This document shows, piece by piece, positions 36,137 to 45,257 of a stretch of 64,000 nt of DNA; positions within the stretch are counted from its first letter, which is position 1, and each line of letters begins with the position of its first letter. Below the pieces are notes generated by a model. That model searched no databases, had not been told where the DNA came from, and worked only from the letters and a program-made list of their open reading frames with translations. Source of the DNA: Bernardetia sp963719525 (lineage in GTDB: Bacteria > Bacteroidota > Bacteroidia > Cytophagales > Bernardetiaceae). The position numbers were made by a program, and so were the translations under genes. The stretch is taken from the NCBI GenBank assembly GCA_963719525.1, contig CAVRCG010000004.1:2852001-2916000 (forward strand), in the 5' to 3' direction.

Positions 36137-37568
36137 ATGTCTAATCAATCAAAAAAAAACAGAAGAGAGCAAGAAGAACTTGAAAAACGAATTTTAGAAC
36201 GACTAAAACAACAAGTTTTTGATAAAGATGCAGAGCTAAAAAATCATCAAAACGACAAATCCGTCAGGGAAGCGACAAAGGAAGCATTAGCCGAAATGAC
36301 TTCACTAGATAAAGAAGATGTCAACAAACTTTATCAAAAAATAAAAACAGAAGAAGCTCAAAAAACTAGAAGAGAACAGCTTTCAAGAAAAACTACAAGA
36401 AATACTATTTATTTAGTTATTCTTGTAATTGGACTGATTGGCGTTTCGGTAACTTATTTTGCACTTCGTCCAGAGCCTGTTTTGTTTTCTTATGTAGAAG
36501 ATTTTGAAACAGAATCTAGTATTTTTATAAATGAAGAAGACTATAACTACAAAAAAAATATTGAGAACGGAGAGTTTGTTTATCAAACCAATATTGATGA
36601 GTTGTGTTATTCCAATAGTAGTCCAGCTATAGATTTCCCAAAAAATTATACTATTACAGCCAAAAGTAATTGGAAAGCAGGTTCGTATTCTATGTATGGA
36701 TTAATACTTATGAATAATAATGAAAATTATATGGTTTTTGCTTTTAATAAAGAAGGAAAAGCTAATGTTTCGGTGCGCCATTACGATAAATATACTGATA
36801 ACGACTGGAATTATAAAGTTTTTACTGATAAATCAAACCTTCATACACAACGAATAGAAGTAAAAAATAAAAACTATGAATACTATATTGATGACAAATT
36901 TGTACGAAAAGGAAAACTAGCTTCTTTTCGATTTTTATTACTTAGGTTTCAGACTTTGCGACCATCAAACGATTGGCTTTGAAGAGATTACAGTTAAGAA
37001 TAATGATACAGGAGAGTATATTTTACAAGAATCGTTTGAAAATCCTTCTGAAAAAATGCTTACAGATTGGCAAGTAACAACAGAATCAAAGTATAATTTT
37101 GAAAGAAAAAACGGAAAATTTGTCATGACGCACGAACAAACTGACTTTTGCCATCGCACAGAAGCATTTTTACCAATTATAAGAGAAGATGAGAAATGGG
37201 AACTCAGCGCAGATGTTACTTGGAAAGAAGGACAACCAAAAGATTTTGGTATTTTATTTATTTCTGAATATAAAGAAATAGGCGAATTTATGATAAATAA
37301 TGAAGGAAAAGCAATTTTCAAAGTTGTAAATCAAGACAACAAAATTACACATGAAACAAACTATGTTTCGACAGGATTTGTCAGTAAAGGCAAACAAACC
37401 TATCGTCTGTCTATAAAAGCAGTACAAAAAAACAAATTAGAGTTCTTTGTAAATGATAGAAAAGTACTGACTGAAGACATGTCTTTTTCTAAAATTGAAA
37501 AAATTGGACTTATTACTTGTGGAAAACAACGTGTAGAATTTGATAATGTAAAATATGAAGAAAAATAA
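36137..37568 (+). CDS. Single-pass membrane protein with two similar beta-sandwich-like segments (frameshifted)
   Basis: Restored length 476 residues. The N-terminal 90 residues are charged and coiled-coil-like (EELEKRILERLKQQVFDK). A membrane helix follows (about 94-112, TIYLVILVIGLIGVSVTYFA), then two related exported segments of about 170 residues. Each has an E-x-F-E-x start (DFETESSIFINEE; ESFENPSEKMLTDW), W-K-A-G / W-K-E-G, an N-N-E/N-K-E-G-K-A core and a Y-x-x-K terminal strand. They resemble concanavalin-like folds (DUF1080/LamG type). The frame breaks at about 36925-36928 within S-F-D-F-Y, cured by removing one T. Role unknown; perhaps a sensor or a surface-binding protein. Confidence 0.65.
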
Positions 37569-37612
37569 AAATCTAGTGAAAATCTAATAAAAAGCTAGTA
37601 AAATTTTTAGAC

Positions 37613-37646
37613 AAAAAAAACTCTCAAATAATATTTGAGAGTTTTT
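37613..37646 (+). terminator. Bidirectional intrinsic terminator
   Basis: ACTCTCAAAT pairs with ATTTGAGAGT, with A8 before and T6 after. It serves the membrane protein gene upstream and tRNA-Thr, which is transcribed toward it on the minus strand. Confidence 0.85.
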
Positions 37647-37669
37647 TAATTCATTGTATTATGATTAAG

Positions 37670-37742
37670 AGCCTTCTAACGGGATCGAACCGTTGACCTA
37701 TTGATTACAAATCAATTGCTCTACCAGCTGAGCTAAGAAGGC
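37670..37742 (-). tRNA. tRNA-Thr(TGT)
   Basis: The minus strand folds into a complete cloverleaf: acceptor GCCTTCT/AGAAGGC, D-arm GCTC/GAGC, anticodon stem TTGAT/ATCAA with loop TTGTAAC-like and anticodon TGT, and T-arm ACGG-TTCGATC-CCGT. The discriminator is T (3' CCA is not encoded). Length 73. Confidence 0.95.
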
Positions 37743-37760
37743 TTGTTTTCTTTGGTGATA

Positions 37761-37791
37761 CAAAGGTAATAGCTTCTTTTGATATAGACAA
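37761..37791 (-). promoter_or_regulatory. Promoter of tRNA-Thr
   Basis: On the minus strand TTG (37789-37791) and TACCTTTG (37761-37768) are separated by 20 bases, matching the Bacteroidota consensus. It lies about 20 bases before the tRNA. Confidence 0.7.
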
Positions 37792-37797
37792 GTTTTT

Positions 37798-38643
37798 TCA
37801 AAAAAAAGTTTCATTTTTTTCAAAAAAATCAGAGTACATGTAATCAGAATACACGTATTGGTTATGTTTCTTTCGTGTGTGAGCTATCTTTTTTTCGAAC
37901 AAAATATCAGTTTGATACAATCGCTGCCCTACATGAGTTTCTTTCTTTAAAGCAGTTGCATAAAAATTATGAGTAGCCATAAAAGCAACTACATCATGAA
38001 AAAGTGGTTGTCCTACATAAAATTCTTCCAAACTCACTTCTATAAAGACATATTTTGCATGCTTCATAGCTTCTTTTGCTCCCTTCAATGCTTCTAACTC
38101 ATATCCTTGAATATCCAGTTTTATTATATCTGGTAGAGAAATATTTTTTTCTTTTATATAAGTATCCAAAATAACAGTTTCAATTTGTGTTTTTTCTTTG
38201 GATTGGATTTCATATTGTTCTTGCATCAAATCCCCCAAAGGCAACAAACTAGACGAATCGCCAGCTACATACATTTCATTTTTCGCTTCTTCGTTTCCTA
38301 AAGCAACTTGATGAACAAAAATAGCTGCAAAATTCTTTGTGTTATCTTTCAGTTGGTTTGCAAAACCTTCTAAAGGTTCGAAAGAATGAACCTCTGCTTG
38401 TGGGAAAATTGTTTTTGCTAAAAGTGTCCAACTTCCTATATTTCCACCAATATCAAAGATAGTAGTTATTCCATTTGGATAATTATTTCTAATAAGTTCC
38501 AAAATTTCTAGTGATTCTATATGACCATCATGATAAGAAGCCATAACTGTATTTTTGAGCCTGTTCCTTCTTATTTTTTTGCTTGCCATTTCTCCCAAAC
38601 GCTCTATCAAAAGCAAAGGATTGTATAATAATTCTTTTCTCAT
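37798..38643 (-). CDS. FkbM family SAM-dependent methyltransferase
   Basis: A 281-residue class I methyltransferase of the FkbM type. The SAM-binding motif is IFDIGGNIGSWTLLAK (about 57-72), followed by EVHSFEPLEGFANQL with the acidic ribose contact, then VILDTYIKEKNISLPDIIKL and DIQGYELEALKGAKEAM typical of the family. FkbM enzymes O-methylate sugars or polyketides; here no glycan cluster is adjacent, so the substrate is unknown. It follows the tRNA-Thr promoter immediately and is transcribed away from the metal-binding lipoprotein. Confidence 0.88.
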   Translation of the reverse strand: MRKELLYNPLLLIERLGEMASKKIRRNRLKNTVMASYHDGHIESLEILELIRNNYPNGITTIFDIGGNIGSWTLLAKTIFPQAEVHSFEPLEGFANQLKDNTKNFAAIFVHQVALGNEEAKNEMYVAGDSSSLLPLGDLMQEQYEIQSKEKTQIETVILDTYIKEKNISLPDIIKLDIQGYELEALKGAKEAMKHAKYVFIEVSLEEFYVGQPLFHDVVAFMATHNFYATALKKETHVGQRLYQTDILFEKKIAHTRKKHNQYVYSDYMYSDFFEKNETFF

Positions 38644-38686
38644 TTAAAGATTTTTTTTTGATTTATTAAAACGTAAAATGTAAAAA

Positions 38687-39643
38687 TTACTTCAAAGCCT
38701 CTAGCATTTTGTTAGCATTAAATTCTATCATTCCGATATAACTTTCTTCTTTTGTCCCAGCCTGACCCATGGCATCAGAAAAAAGTGTTCCTCCAATTTT
38801 TACATCAGCGCCTTTGTTTTTTGCACCTTCCAAAACGGCATTTATGGCTTGTGGAGAAATCGAACTTTCTACAAAAATGGCTTTTATTTTTCGTTCTACA
38901 ATAAAATTAACCAAATTATTCATATCCGAAATTCCTGCTTCCGAAGCCGTCGAAATTCCTTGCAGAGCCTGTACTTCCATTTCATATTCTTTTCCAAAAT
39001 AATAAAAAGCATCGTGAGAAGTAATCAAAACACGCTGGTTTTCAGGAATTTCTAAAATTTGAGCTTTTACTTTTGTATTCAATTCTTCTAGCTTTTGAGC
39101 ATAAATTTTACTTTGTTTTTCAAAATATTCTGCATTAGAAGGCTGCTTTTCTGATAATGCTTTCACTACTGAAGGAATAGTTTGTTTCCAAAGTGCCACA
39201 CTCATCCAAATGTGTGGGTCGTGAGTATTTTGTCCTACTTCTCTCAAAACAGATTCATCAATCGCATCTCCTACTGCTGTAACGGATTTTTGAGAAGAGA
39301 AATTTTCTAATATTTCAGACATCTTTCCTTCCAAATGAAGTCCATTATAAAAAATCATATCTGCTTCTGTCAGACTGCTTACATCGTTTTGAGTGGCTTT
39401 GTACAAATGAGGATCGACACCAACTCCCATAAGAGCTTTTACATTTGCCGAATCGCCTACAATATTTTTTACAAGGTCGGCAATCATTCCAGTTGTACAA
39501 ACAATTTCTAGCTTTACAGATGAGTTTTTGATGGAGTTAGAAGTCTGTTCTGACTTTTTTTCTATGCAACTACTTAAAGAAAAAACAAGTAAAATAGTAA
39601 ATAAGGAAAATAACTTTGAGAAAATGGTTTTAAAAGAAATCAT
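38687..39643 (-). CDS. Metal ABC transporter substrate-binding lipoprotein (ZnuA/TroA family)
   Basis: A 318-residue cluster A-I solute-binding protein for Mn2+ or Zn2+. The leader ends with the lipobox LSSC (Cys26). The family's metal ligands are visible: His in GVDPHLY, His in THDPHIW, His in SHDAFYYFGKEYEM, and a C-terminal Asp in F-S-D-A-M-G. The motif QGISTASEAGISDM is typical of the TroA/MntC branch. It lacks the His-rich loop of many ZnuA proteins. The permease and ATPase genes are not in this part of the window, as the downstream gene on this strand is FkbM. Confidence 0.92.
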   Translation of the reverse strand: MISFKTIFSKLFSLFTILLVFSLSSCIEKKSEQTSNSIKNSSVKLEIVCTTGMIADLVKNIVGDSANVKALMGVGVDPHLYKATQNDVSSLTEADMIFYNGLHLEGKMSEILENFSSQKSVTAVGDAIDESVLREVGQNTHDPHIWMSVALWKQTIPSVVKALSEKQPSNAEYFEKQSKIYAQKLEELNTKVKAQILEIPENQRVLITSHDAFYYFGKEYEMEVQALQGISTASEAGISDMNNLVNFIVERKIKAIFVESSISPQAINAVLEGAKNKGADVKIGGTLFSDAMGQAGTKEESYIGMIEFNANKMLEALK

Positions 39644-39689
39644 AGATTTTATTGATATATGTTTTTTTCTGACTACATTAATACTAAGA

Positions 39690-39895
39690 AACCTGACAGC
39701 TTGGAACGGCTTTAGCCCTCTGCGAAGCTAACCTATCAGCTACATAACACAAAAGTAAAAAGAATAGAAACCAAAACTATCAAATTATTATTTTTACTTT
39801 GAATTTTATTTTTATTCTGTATCACAGACTTACTAGTCTGTGGAATAGCAATAGCAAATTCTATTTCTTCAAACAGACTAGGAAGTCTGTTATAC
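39690..39895. repeat. Inverted ACAGACTTACTAGTCTGT repeats in a divergent spacer
   Basis: ACAGACTTACTAGTCTGT at 39823-39841 is itself palindromic, and an inverted copy with one change, ACAGACTAGGAAGTCTGT, lies at 39872-39891. A further imperfect hairpin (CAGCTTGGAACGGCTTTAG) is near 39697. All are between two divergently transcribed genes. Confidence 0.55.
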
Positions 39896-39920
39896 TTTTT
39901 AGCTTAACAATTAGAAATAT

Positions 39921-40781
39921 ATGAAAAACGAATCATCAAAAACTACTTTTCAAGGACATCGTGGCGCAAGAGGATTAGCACCAGAAAACACAATTATTTC
40001 TTTCAAAAAAGCCTTGGAGTATGGCGTACACGGTTTAGAATTAGACATCGTTTTGACAGGAGAAAATCAGTTTTTGGTTTCTCACGAACCTTATTTTTCT
40101 CACGAGTTTTGCTCAAAACCTTCTGGAGAAGCTATTTTGAGAAAAGAAAAATTACAGCATAACATTTATAAAATGGATTATGAAACCATAAAGAAATATG
40201 ATTGTGGAAAACGTGGACATATTCGCTATCCAGAACAGCAACCTATGCAAGCTGTAAAACCTCTTTTAAAATCTTTTTTTGAGGAAATGGAAAAGTATGT
40301 TTTGGATAATGGAATGAACAAACCTTTTTATACAGTAGAAATAAAATCAGATTTTGCTTTTTATGGTTTTATGCAGCCTTTGCCCAATGAAATGGTGGCT
40401 TTGTTTATAAATGAAATTACAAATTATCCATTTTATGATAAAATAAAAGATAGATTATTGATAGAATCATTCGATGTGAATATTTTGAACGAACTTTATA
40501 AGCAAACTCAAAATACAGATACACATTTTGAAATTGGTTTTTTGGTAGAAAACAAACTTTCAATTGAAGAAAATTTGGCAAAATTACATTTTCTGCCTTC
40601 TGTTTATGTTCCCTATTATAGATTACTCACAAAAAAGAAAATAGAAGAGTTGCATCAAAAAGGATTAAAAGTTTTTACGTGGACAGTAAACGATACCGAA
40701 AAAATGCAACAACTTCTAAACTGGGGAATAGATAGTATTATTACAGACTTTCCAAATCGAATTCCTGTTTTGGTATTTTAG
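39921..40781 (+). CDS. Glycerophosphodiester phosphodiesterase (GDPD) family protein
   Basis: A 286-residue TIM-barrel hydrolase that releases glycerol-3-phosphate from glycerophosphodiesters. The signature FQGHRGARGLAPENTIISFK (11-30) has the catalytic His and Arg; HGLELDIVLT holds the metal-binding Glu-x-Asp, followed by the second catalytic His in LVSHEP. The C-terminus has VFTWTVNDTEKMQQLLNWG and IDSIITDFPN, which is diagnostic. No signal peptide is obvious, so it is likely cytosolic. Monocistronic, ending in repeat-rich DNA. Confidence 0.93.
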   Translation: MKNESSKTTFQGHRGARGLAPENTIISFKKALEYGVHGLELDIVLTGENQFLVSHEPYFSHEFCSKPSGEAILRKEKLQHNIYKMDYETIKKYDCGKRGHIRYPEQQPMQAVKPLLKSFFEEMEKYVLDNGMNKPFYTVEIKSDFAFYGFMQPLPNEMVALFINEITNYPFYDKIKDRLLIESFDVNILNELYKQTQNTDTHFEIGFLVENKLSIEENLAKLHFLPSVYVPYYRLLTKKKIEELHQKGLKVFTWTVNDTEKMQQLLNWGIDSIITDFPNRIPVLVF

Positions 40782-40782
40782 T

Positions 40783-40896
40783 AGGGAACTTATAAGGCAG
40801 CGAAGCTAAAACGGCTTGCCTTTTCCTAAACGTATGGATTTGATTTCCTAAAAAATGCACAATATCACCAAGAAAGGCGTGCCTTTTCCCTACAAT
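40783..40896. repeat. Dispersed TAGGGAAAAGGCAAGCC-type repeats
   Basis: Two inverted, imperfect copies of a unit with the core GGCTTGCCTTTTCCTA / GGCGTGCCTTTTCCCTACA (about 40811-40830 and 40877-40895). The same unit occurs at 61982-62012 and 62746-62777. In each case a G-G-A-A-A-A-G-G-C stem can pair with its neighbour. Confidence 0.6.
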
Positions 40897-40980
40897 AAAA
40901 AATAAAATAAATATTTCTAAAAATAAATAAGGGTAAATGATTTTCTTTGCGTCATACAATTAGACATTAGCCAAATCAAT

Positions 40981-41124
40981 AAACGTTATCACGATTATTT
41001 ACAGGTTTGGTAATCAAAAAGGTATATAAAATGCAAAACAGTCTTATTTTTCCATAGCACATAGGTTTGCACACCTATGTGCTATGGAAAATAACAGTAC
41101 TAAATCAACCGTGATAACCTTTAA
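40981..41124. mobile_element. MITE-like element with terminal inverted repeats (copy 1)
   Basis: A 144-bp element. Left end AAACGTTATCACGATTATTT and the right end (TAAATCAACCGTGATAACCTTT) are imperfect inverted repeats (AAAGGTTATCACGGTTGATT when reversed). The centre folds into CCATAGCACATAGG / CCTATGTGCTATGG around TTTGCACA. The copy at 53544-53680 shares both ends and the hairpin type. It has no coding capacity, so movement would need a transposase in trans. It ends about 30 bases before the fecR start. Confidence 0.75.
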
Positions 41125-41155
41125 TATAAAATAAAACGTCTTTTTGATAAAAAAT

Positions 41156-42311
41156 ATGAGTAATAATGAAATAAAATTGACCGACCAACAGATTGAATAT
41201 ATAGCTCGTTACATCTCAAAAGAACCTAGCGAACTTTCTGAATTGCAAAAATTAGAAGTAGAAAAATGGCGCAAAGAAATTCCTTTTTTTGAAAAAGAAT
41301 TCCAAAATTACTCTAAACTTTGGGAAGAAACTCATCGATTAGGAAAAAATCTAAGCAAAAATTATTCGCCTAATACAGAAAAAGGTTGGCAAAAGTTAAG
41401 CAGTCAAATAAAAGAATATGAAGCTAATAAATCAGTTGAAGCAGAAAAAACAAATTGGGTAAAACCTGCTACTATTCCAACTACAAAATCAATTTCAATT
41501 TGGAAAGAATTTTCAAAGATTGCAGCCGTTTTGATTATTGGTTTAGGACTGGGTTGGTGGATCAATTCTATTCAAACTACTTCTGATTCTGTTTCAAGTT
41601 CTAATCAAATTATCGTTCATCAACATTCTGATACGCCTTTTATTTTGCCTGACGGTTCGAAAGATTTGGCTTAACAAAAATGCAAGTGTTTCTTATGATT
41701 CTGATTTTGGGAAATTTGAAAACGCTTTATCCGAAAATGAGAAACGAAACATACAATTAAAAGGAGAAGCCTTTTTTGATATTGCTAGGGATAAAAATCA
41801 TCCTTTTGTGATAGATGTAGAAGGAAAAGCAGAGGTTGAAGTTTTGGGAACTTCATTTAATATTAACCCTTCTAACGAAAAAATTGAAGTAACGGTAGCT
41901 TCTGGGAAAGTCAGTTTTAGAGAAAATAAGGAGAATAATCAAAAACAAAACTCTATTTTACTTGTAAAAGGAGAAAAAGGAGTTTTGTATGACAAAACTA
42001 AAAATCGTCCAGATTCTGTTCCTAGTTTGGTTCGATTCGAACGAAACGATGATATAAATTATTTAGCGTGGCTTAATCATCGTTTAGTTTTTGAAAATAT
42101 GCAAATGCAGGAAGTCGTAACTAAAGTAGAAAGTTATTATAATGTTCGTCTAAAATTGGAAAATTCTAGTTTGAAAGAATGCCGTTTTACAGGGACATTT
42201 GACCAAACTCCTCTTAACGATGTTTTGGAAACACTTTCTTTTGGTGCAAATCTTCAAATCAAAAAATCAGATTCTACTACTTATTTGCTTTCAGGTTTGG
42301 GTTGTAGATGA
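41156..42311 (+). CDS. FecR family anti-sigma/regulator (frameshifted)
   Basis: Restored to 384 residues from the ATG at 41156. The N-terminal cytosolic domain (IARYISKEPSELSELQKLEV, KWRKEIPFFEKEFQNYSKLW) binds a sigma factor in homologues. A transmembrane helix follows (KIAAVLIIGLGLGWWI), then the periplasmic FecR domain (FILPDGSxVWLNKNASVSYD, GEAFFDIARDKNHPFVIDV, VEVLGTSFNI) and DUF4974 (LVFENMQMQEVVTKVESYYN, CRFTGTF, ending SGLGCR). The frame breaks near 41660-41666; removing one base restores S-K-V/I-W-L-N-K-N. The usual ECF sigma gene is not adjacent upstream. The STN protein downstream is its probable partner. Confidence 0.88.
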
Positions 42312-42330
42312 TTATTATTCAACAAAATGC

Positions 42331-42356
42331 CTTCTCACTCTAAAGAGTGAGCTACA
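42331..42356. repeat. CTTCTCACTCTAAAGAGTGA palindromic repeat (copy 1)
   Basis: CTCACTC pairs with GAGTGAG, followed by CTACA. It is identical over 26 bases to the copy at 50405-50430. It lies between fecR and the STN gene. Confidence 0.8.
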
Positions 42357-42386
42357 TAAAATACAATTACATTAATTTTATAAACA

Positions 42387-44201
42387 ATGAAAAATTATCT
42401 TTTTTTCGTTCTTACTTTTCTTTGCCTTTATTTTATTAGCTTCAATCAAAAGTCTTTTGCCCAAACCAGTTCGACAACCGTTTTGGAGCAACCTGTTACT
42501 TTATCTGTCCAAAATGAAACGTTGGGAAATGTTCTTTCTGACTTATCTAAGAAGTATAATGTTCGTTTTTCGTACAGTAATTCTCGTCTTCCATTACAGG
42601 AAAAAATTAATCTCCATGTTTCGAATATTGCTCTGAAAAATGTTTTGACACAGATTTTTGAGCCTTTTAACGATGCAAATACACAAATTCAGTTTCGTTT
42701 GATTAACGGACAAATTGTGATTCAAGCAAAATCAAATTTAGTAGAAAATAATACAGAACAACAACTAGAGAAAAAAGAAAATCCTCAAATTGTATCACTT
42801 CCACAAAAACCTTTGATTATAGACAAACAAGATAAAACCTCTAAGACTGCCAGCGTTTCTACCAAAGAAGATAAAACTGATGAGAATGAAGTAGAATTAA
42901 TTGAAAATAGTGAAGAGAATAATCTCTCAAAAGTCGATTCTTTAAAAGAAAAAAATATAGAAAGTCAAATAAAAAATAGTGTGAAAGTTGATTCTATTTC
43001 AACAAAGGAAGATGAAAATATTCAGAATATTGAAGAATTAAACCAAAATGCCAAACTCTCAAAAATTGATTCTTTACCCAATTCAATTCCTGATTCTCTA
43101 CCCTTACAGGTTACTTTTATTTATCCTTTAGGAACAAACGGAAGTAATAGCATTTACAAAACAAACAATTATTCTCTTAATATTTTGGCTGGTTACAACG
43201 GTTGTGTGAAAGGTTTTGAAGTGGGAGGAATTGCCAATATTCTCAAAAAAGATGTAAAAGGCGTTCAGGTAGCTGGTCTTACCAATATTGTGGCAGGAAA
43301 AACAAATGGTTTTCAAGCAGCAGGCTTTGCAAACATTACAAAAGATAGTGTTTTCGCTTTTCAAGTAGCAGGATTTGCGAATATCAACGGAAATACTACG
43401 AAAGGTTTTCAAGCTGCTGGTCTTATGAACTTAGTGAATGGAGATTTTACAGGTTTGCAATATACAGGCGTTTTTAATGTAGTAAATGGAAATGTAAAAG
43501 GTATTCAAAGTTCAGGATTTATTAATGTAGCTAAAGAAAATGTGGAGGGCGCACAAGTTTCTGGTTTCTTGAATATTGCAAAAAACGTAAAAGGACTTCA
43601 ACTAGGTCTTATCAATAGAGCTGACACCGTAAAAGGCTCACAAATCGGACTCATAAATATTGCTGATAGCGTTACAGGCGTTCCGATTGGTCTTATTAAT
43701 TTTGTTAAAAATGGCTATCGTTCTTTTGATGTAAGTGCCAGCGAAGGATTTCATACAGCTCTTTCTTATAATATTGGTGTAAACAAATTCTATCAAATTT
43801 TATCAATTGGCATTCAGACAAGCGATAAAATGCGCTGGGGAATTGGTGGTGGACTAGGAACTCGTTTTCCAATTACTAAAAACAAAAAATTACACGCAGG
43901 TTTTGAGCTTATGGCGTATCATATCAATGAAGAAAAATGGACAAATGAATTAAACCTTTTAAGTCAGTTCAAATTCAAAGTTCATTATCAAATAAGCAAA
44001 CAAGTAGGATTTTTTATTGCACCAACATTTAATATTACGGTTTCTCAAGTTTATGATTCTGAAAACAATAACTATGGGACTAATCTTGCGCCTTATGTTT
44101 TGGCAGAAGATACAACTGTTACAAACTATTCAAATTCCTATACTAATAGAACTACAAACACAAAAATTTGGGCTGGTGGATGTGTAGGAATTTCATTTTA
44201 A
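42387..44201 (+). CDS. STN-domain protein with 16-residue surface repeats
   Basis: A 604-residue exported protein. The signal peptide ends near residue 26 (KSFAQ). The STN domain (about 35-117) has VTLSVQNETLGNVLSDLSKK, YNVRFSYSN, LKNVLTQIF and LINGQIVIQ, the secretin/TonB N-terminal module that contacts FecR-type regulators. A long charged linker (120-250) follows, then 11 repeats from about residue 276 to 445. Seven are exactly 16 residues of pattern G-x-Q-x-x-G-x-x-N-x7, one is 15 and the last three are 14 (G-x-x-I-G-L-I-N). Repeats of this type resemble LA_2272-like surface repeats. The C-terminal 150 residues are barrel-like. It replaces the usual TonB receptor in a FecR pair. Confidence 0.8.
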   Translation: MKNYLFFVLTFLCLYFISFNQKSFAQTSSTTVLEQPVTLSVQNETLGNVLSDLSKKYNVRFSYSNSRLPLQEKINLHVSNIALKNVLTQIFEPFNDANTQIQFRLINGQIVIQAKSNLVENNTEQQLEKKENPQIVSLPQKPLIIDKQDKTSKTASVSTKEDKTDENEVELIENSEENNLSKVDSLKEKNIESQIKNSVKVDSISTKEDENIQNIEELNQNAKLSKIDSLPNSIPDSLPLQVTFIYPLGTNGSNSIYKTNNYSLNILAGYNGCVKGFEVGGIANILKKDVKGVQVAGLTNIVAGKTNGFQAAGFANITKDSVFAFQVAGFANINGNTTKGFQAAGLMNLVNGDFTGLQYTGVFNVVNGNVKGIQSSGFINVAKENVEGAQVSGFLNIAKNVKGLQLGLINRADTVKGSQIGLINIADSVTGVPIGLINFVKNGYRSFDVSASEGFHTALSYNIGVNKFYQILSIGIQTSDKMRWGIGGGLGTRFPITKNKKLHAGFELMAYHINEEKWTNELNLLSQFKFKVHYQISKQVGFFIAPTFNITVSQVYDSENNNYGTNLAPYVLAEDTTVTNYSNSYTNRTTNTKIWAGGCVGISF

Positions 44202-44277
44202 TTTTGTGTGGATTATCTCATTGGTAAGACATTAGCAGCAGCTTTTCGGTTGTTGATATCGCATCGATAACTATTTT

Positions 44278-44799
44278 TTAACTTTTAAGATACGAGTGGC
44301 TCAGTTCGAAAATGCCAAATGATTCTCTATAAGCAGTAAACAAATTTTGAATGTGTTCTTGTTGATACTGCGCTATCATCTCATACATTTTAGATTTTAT
44401 ACGTGGATATTCTTCAAAAATCTCTAAAATATTAGCTAATGGGAGGATATAAAGTTCGGTTACGGCATCGGAACAGATGGCATTGTAGAGTCTATGAGAA
44501 TTTTGAATAAGGCAATTTTCACCAAAAAAACCTCCAGTTTTGATTTTTCTTAATTCTTCAAAGCGTTCTCCAATATCTAAATCTAATCGTATTTGTCCAG
44601 ATTTTACAATATAAAGAGCTTGGCTAGGGTCATTTCTAAAAAAAACTATTTCTTCTTTTGAGTAATTTCGTAAATACAGATTAGGTAGAAAAGCCATTAA
44701 TTCCTCATCGGTAAGACAAGAAAAAAGTAACATTTTTCTAAGAAAATTCATTATTTTTTTATCTTGAGAAGAATATTTACGAGCAAAAGGGTTACGCAT
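44278..44799 (-). CDS. Cyclic nucleotide-binding (Crp/Fnr sensor) domain protein without HTH
   Basis: A 173-residue cytosolic protein with a cNMP-binding fold (20-135): FSCLTDEELMAFLPNLYLRN, EEIVFFRNDPSQALYIVKSG, FFGENCLI and TELYILPLANILEIFEEYP. The phosphate-binding cassette is G-E-N-C-L-I where cAMP binders have G-E-x-A-L, with no clear Arg, so ligand binding is doubtful. The sequence ends after a helix (KSKMYEMIAQYQQEHIQNLF) with no helix-turn-helix. It may sense rather than bind DNA. No partner gene is adjacent. Confidence 0.82.
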   Translation of the reverse strand: MRNPFARKYSSQDKKIMNFLRKMLLFSCLTDEELMAFLPNLYLRNYSKEEIVFFRNDPSQALYIVKSGQIRLDLDIGERFEELRKIKTGGFFGENCLIQNSHRLYNAICSDAVTELYILPLANILEIFEEYPRIKSKMYEMIAQYQQEHIQNLFTAYRESFGIFELSHSYLKS

Positions 44800-44840
44800 A
44801 ATAAGTTAAAAGTCAGATTTTAGAAATTAGAATTAAATAT

Positions 44841-44878
44841 GGAAAAATGATAGTGCTAAATCAACTGTGATAACCTTT
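44841..44878. repeat. Right half of the MITE-like element
   Basis: GGAAAAATGATAGTGCTAAA and TCAACTGTGATAACCTTT match the right end of the element at 40981-41124 (about 32 of 38 bases). The left end and the central stem are missing. Confidence 0.6.
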
Positions 44879-44931
44879 GTTAAAGTTGCAACTGATTATA
44901 TATTTGTTCAAAAAAATTAAAAGATAGCAAA

Positions 44932-45195
44932 TTACTTTTCTATGTTTTCTTGAATGAAAGTTTCGAAGGAACTCAAATCTAAACGTAATAAATTTCCCAA
45001 AAACCATTTATTCTCATATACACACCCATTATCTAAACAAATTGAAGTAGCTTTTATAATTAAGGTCTTGTAAAATACAGTCTAAAAAAGTTGGATTATG
45101 TCCAATAGTCCAATAACTACAGTGGTACATAGACCAGAATTTTTTGTATTCTTTTTGCCACAGAACACAGATAAAGTTAGAATTAATATCCATTC
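44932..45195 (-). pseudogene. C-terminal remnant of a metallophosphoesterase (Ser/Thr phosphatase type)
   Basis: The frame opens near 45192 with MDINSNFICVLWQKEYKKFW, then MYHCSYWTIGHNPTFLDCIL, shifts frame in an A4 run at about 45052-45055 and continues ATSICLDNGCVYENKWFLGN, LLRLDLSSFETFIQENIEK to a stop at 44932-44934. The pattern G-H-N/T-P-T ... I-C-L-D-N-G-C-V-Y ... G-N-L-x-x-L-D-L is the C-terminal half of PPP-type metallophosphoesterases of Bacteroidota. The N-terminal metal-binding motifs (GDxHG, GDxxDRG) are missing, so it cannot be functional. Confidence 0.65.
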
Positions 45196-45257
45196 ATAAA
45201 AACGGTCATTCGCATTTATTTCTACCTTTTAAAGTCTAACTTCTAAATTTATTGAGT

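Noticed and set aside
43212..43730. A DNA-level tandem repeat or CRISPR-like array in the STN gene
   Set aside because: The repeat is at protein level (16 residues, 48 bases) with diverged nucleotides and an intact reading frame.
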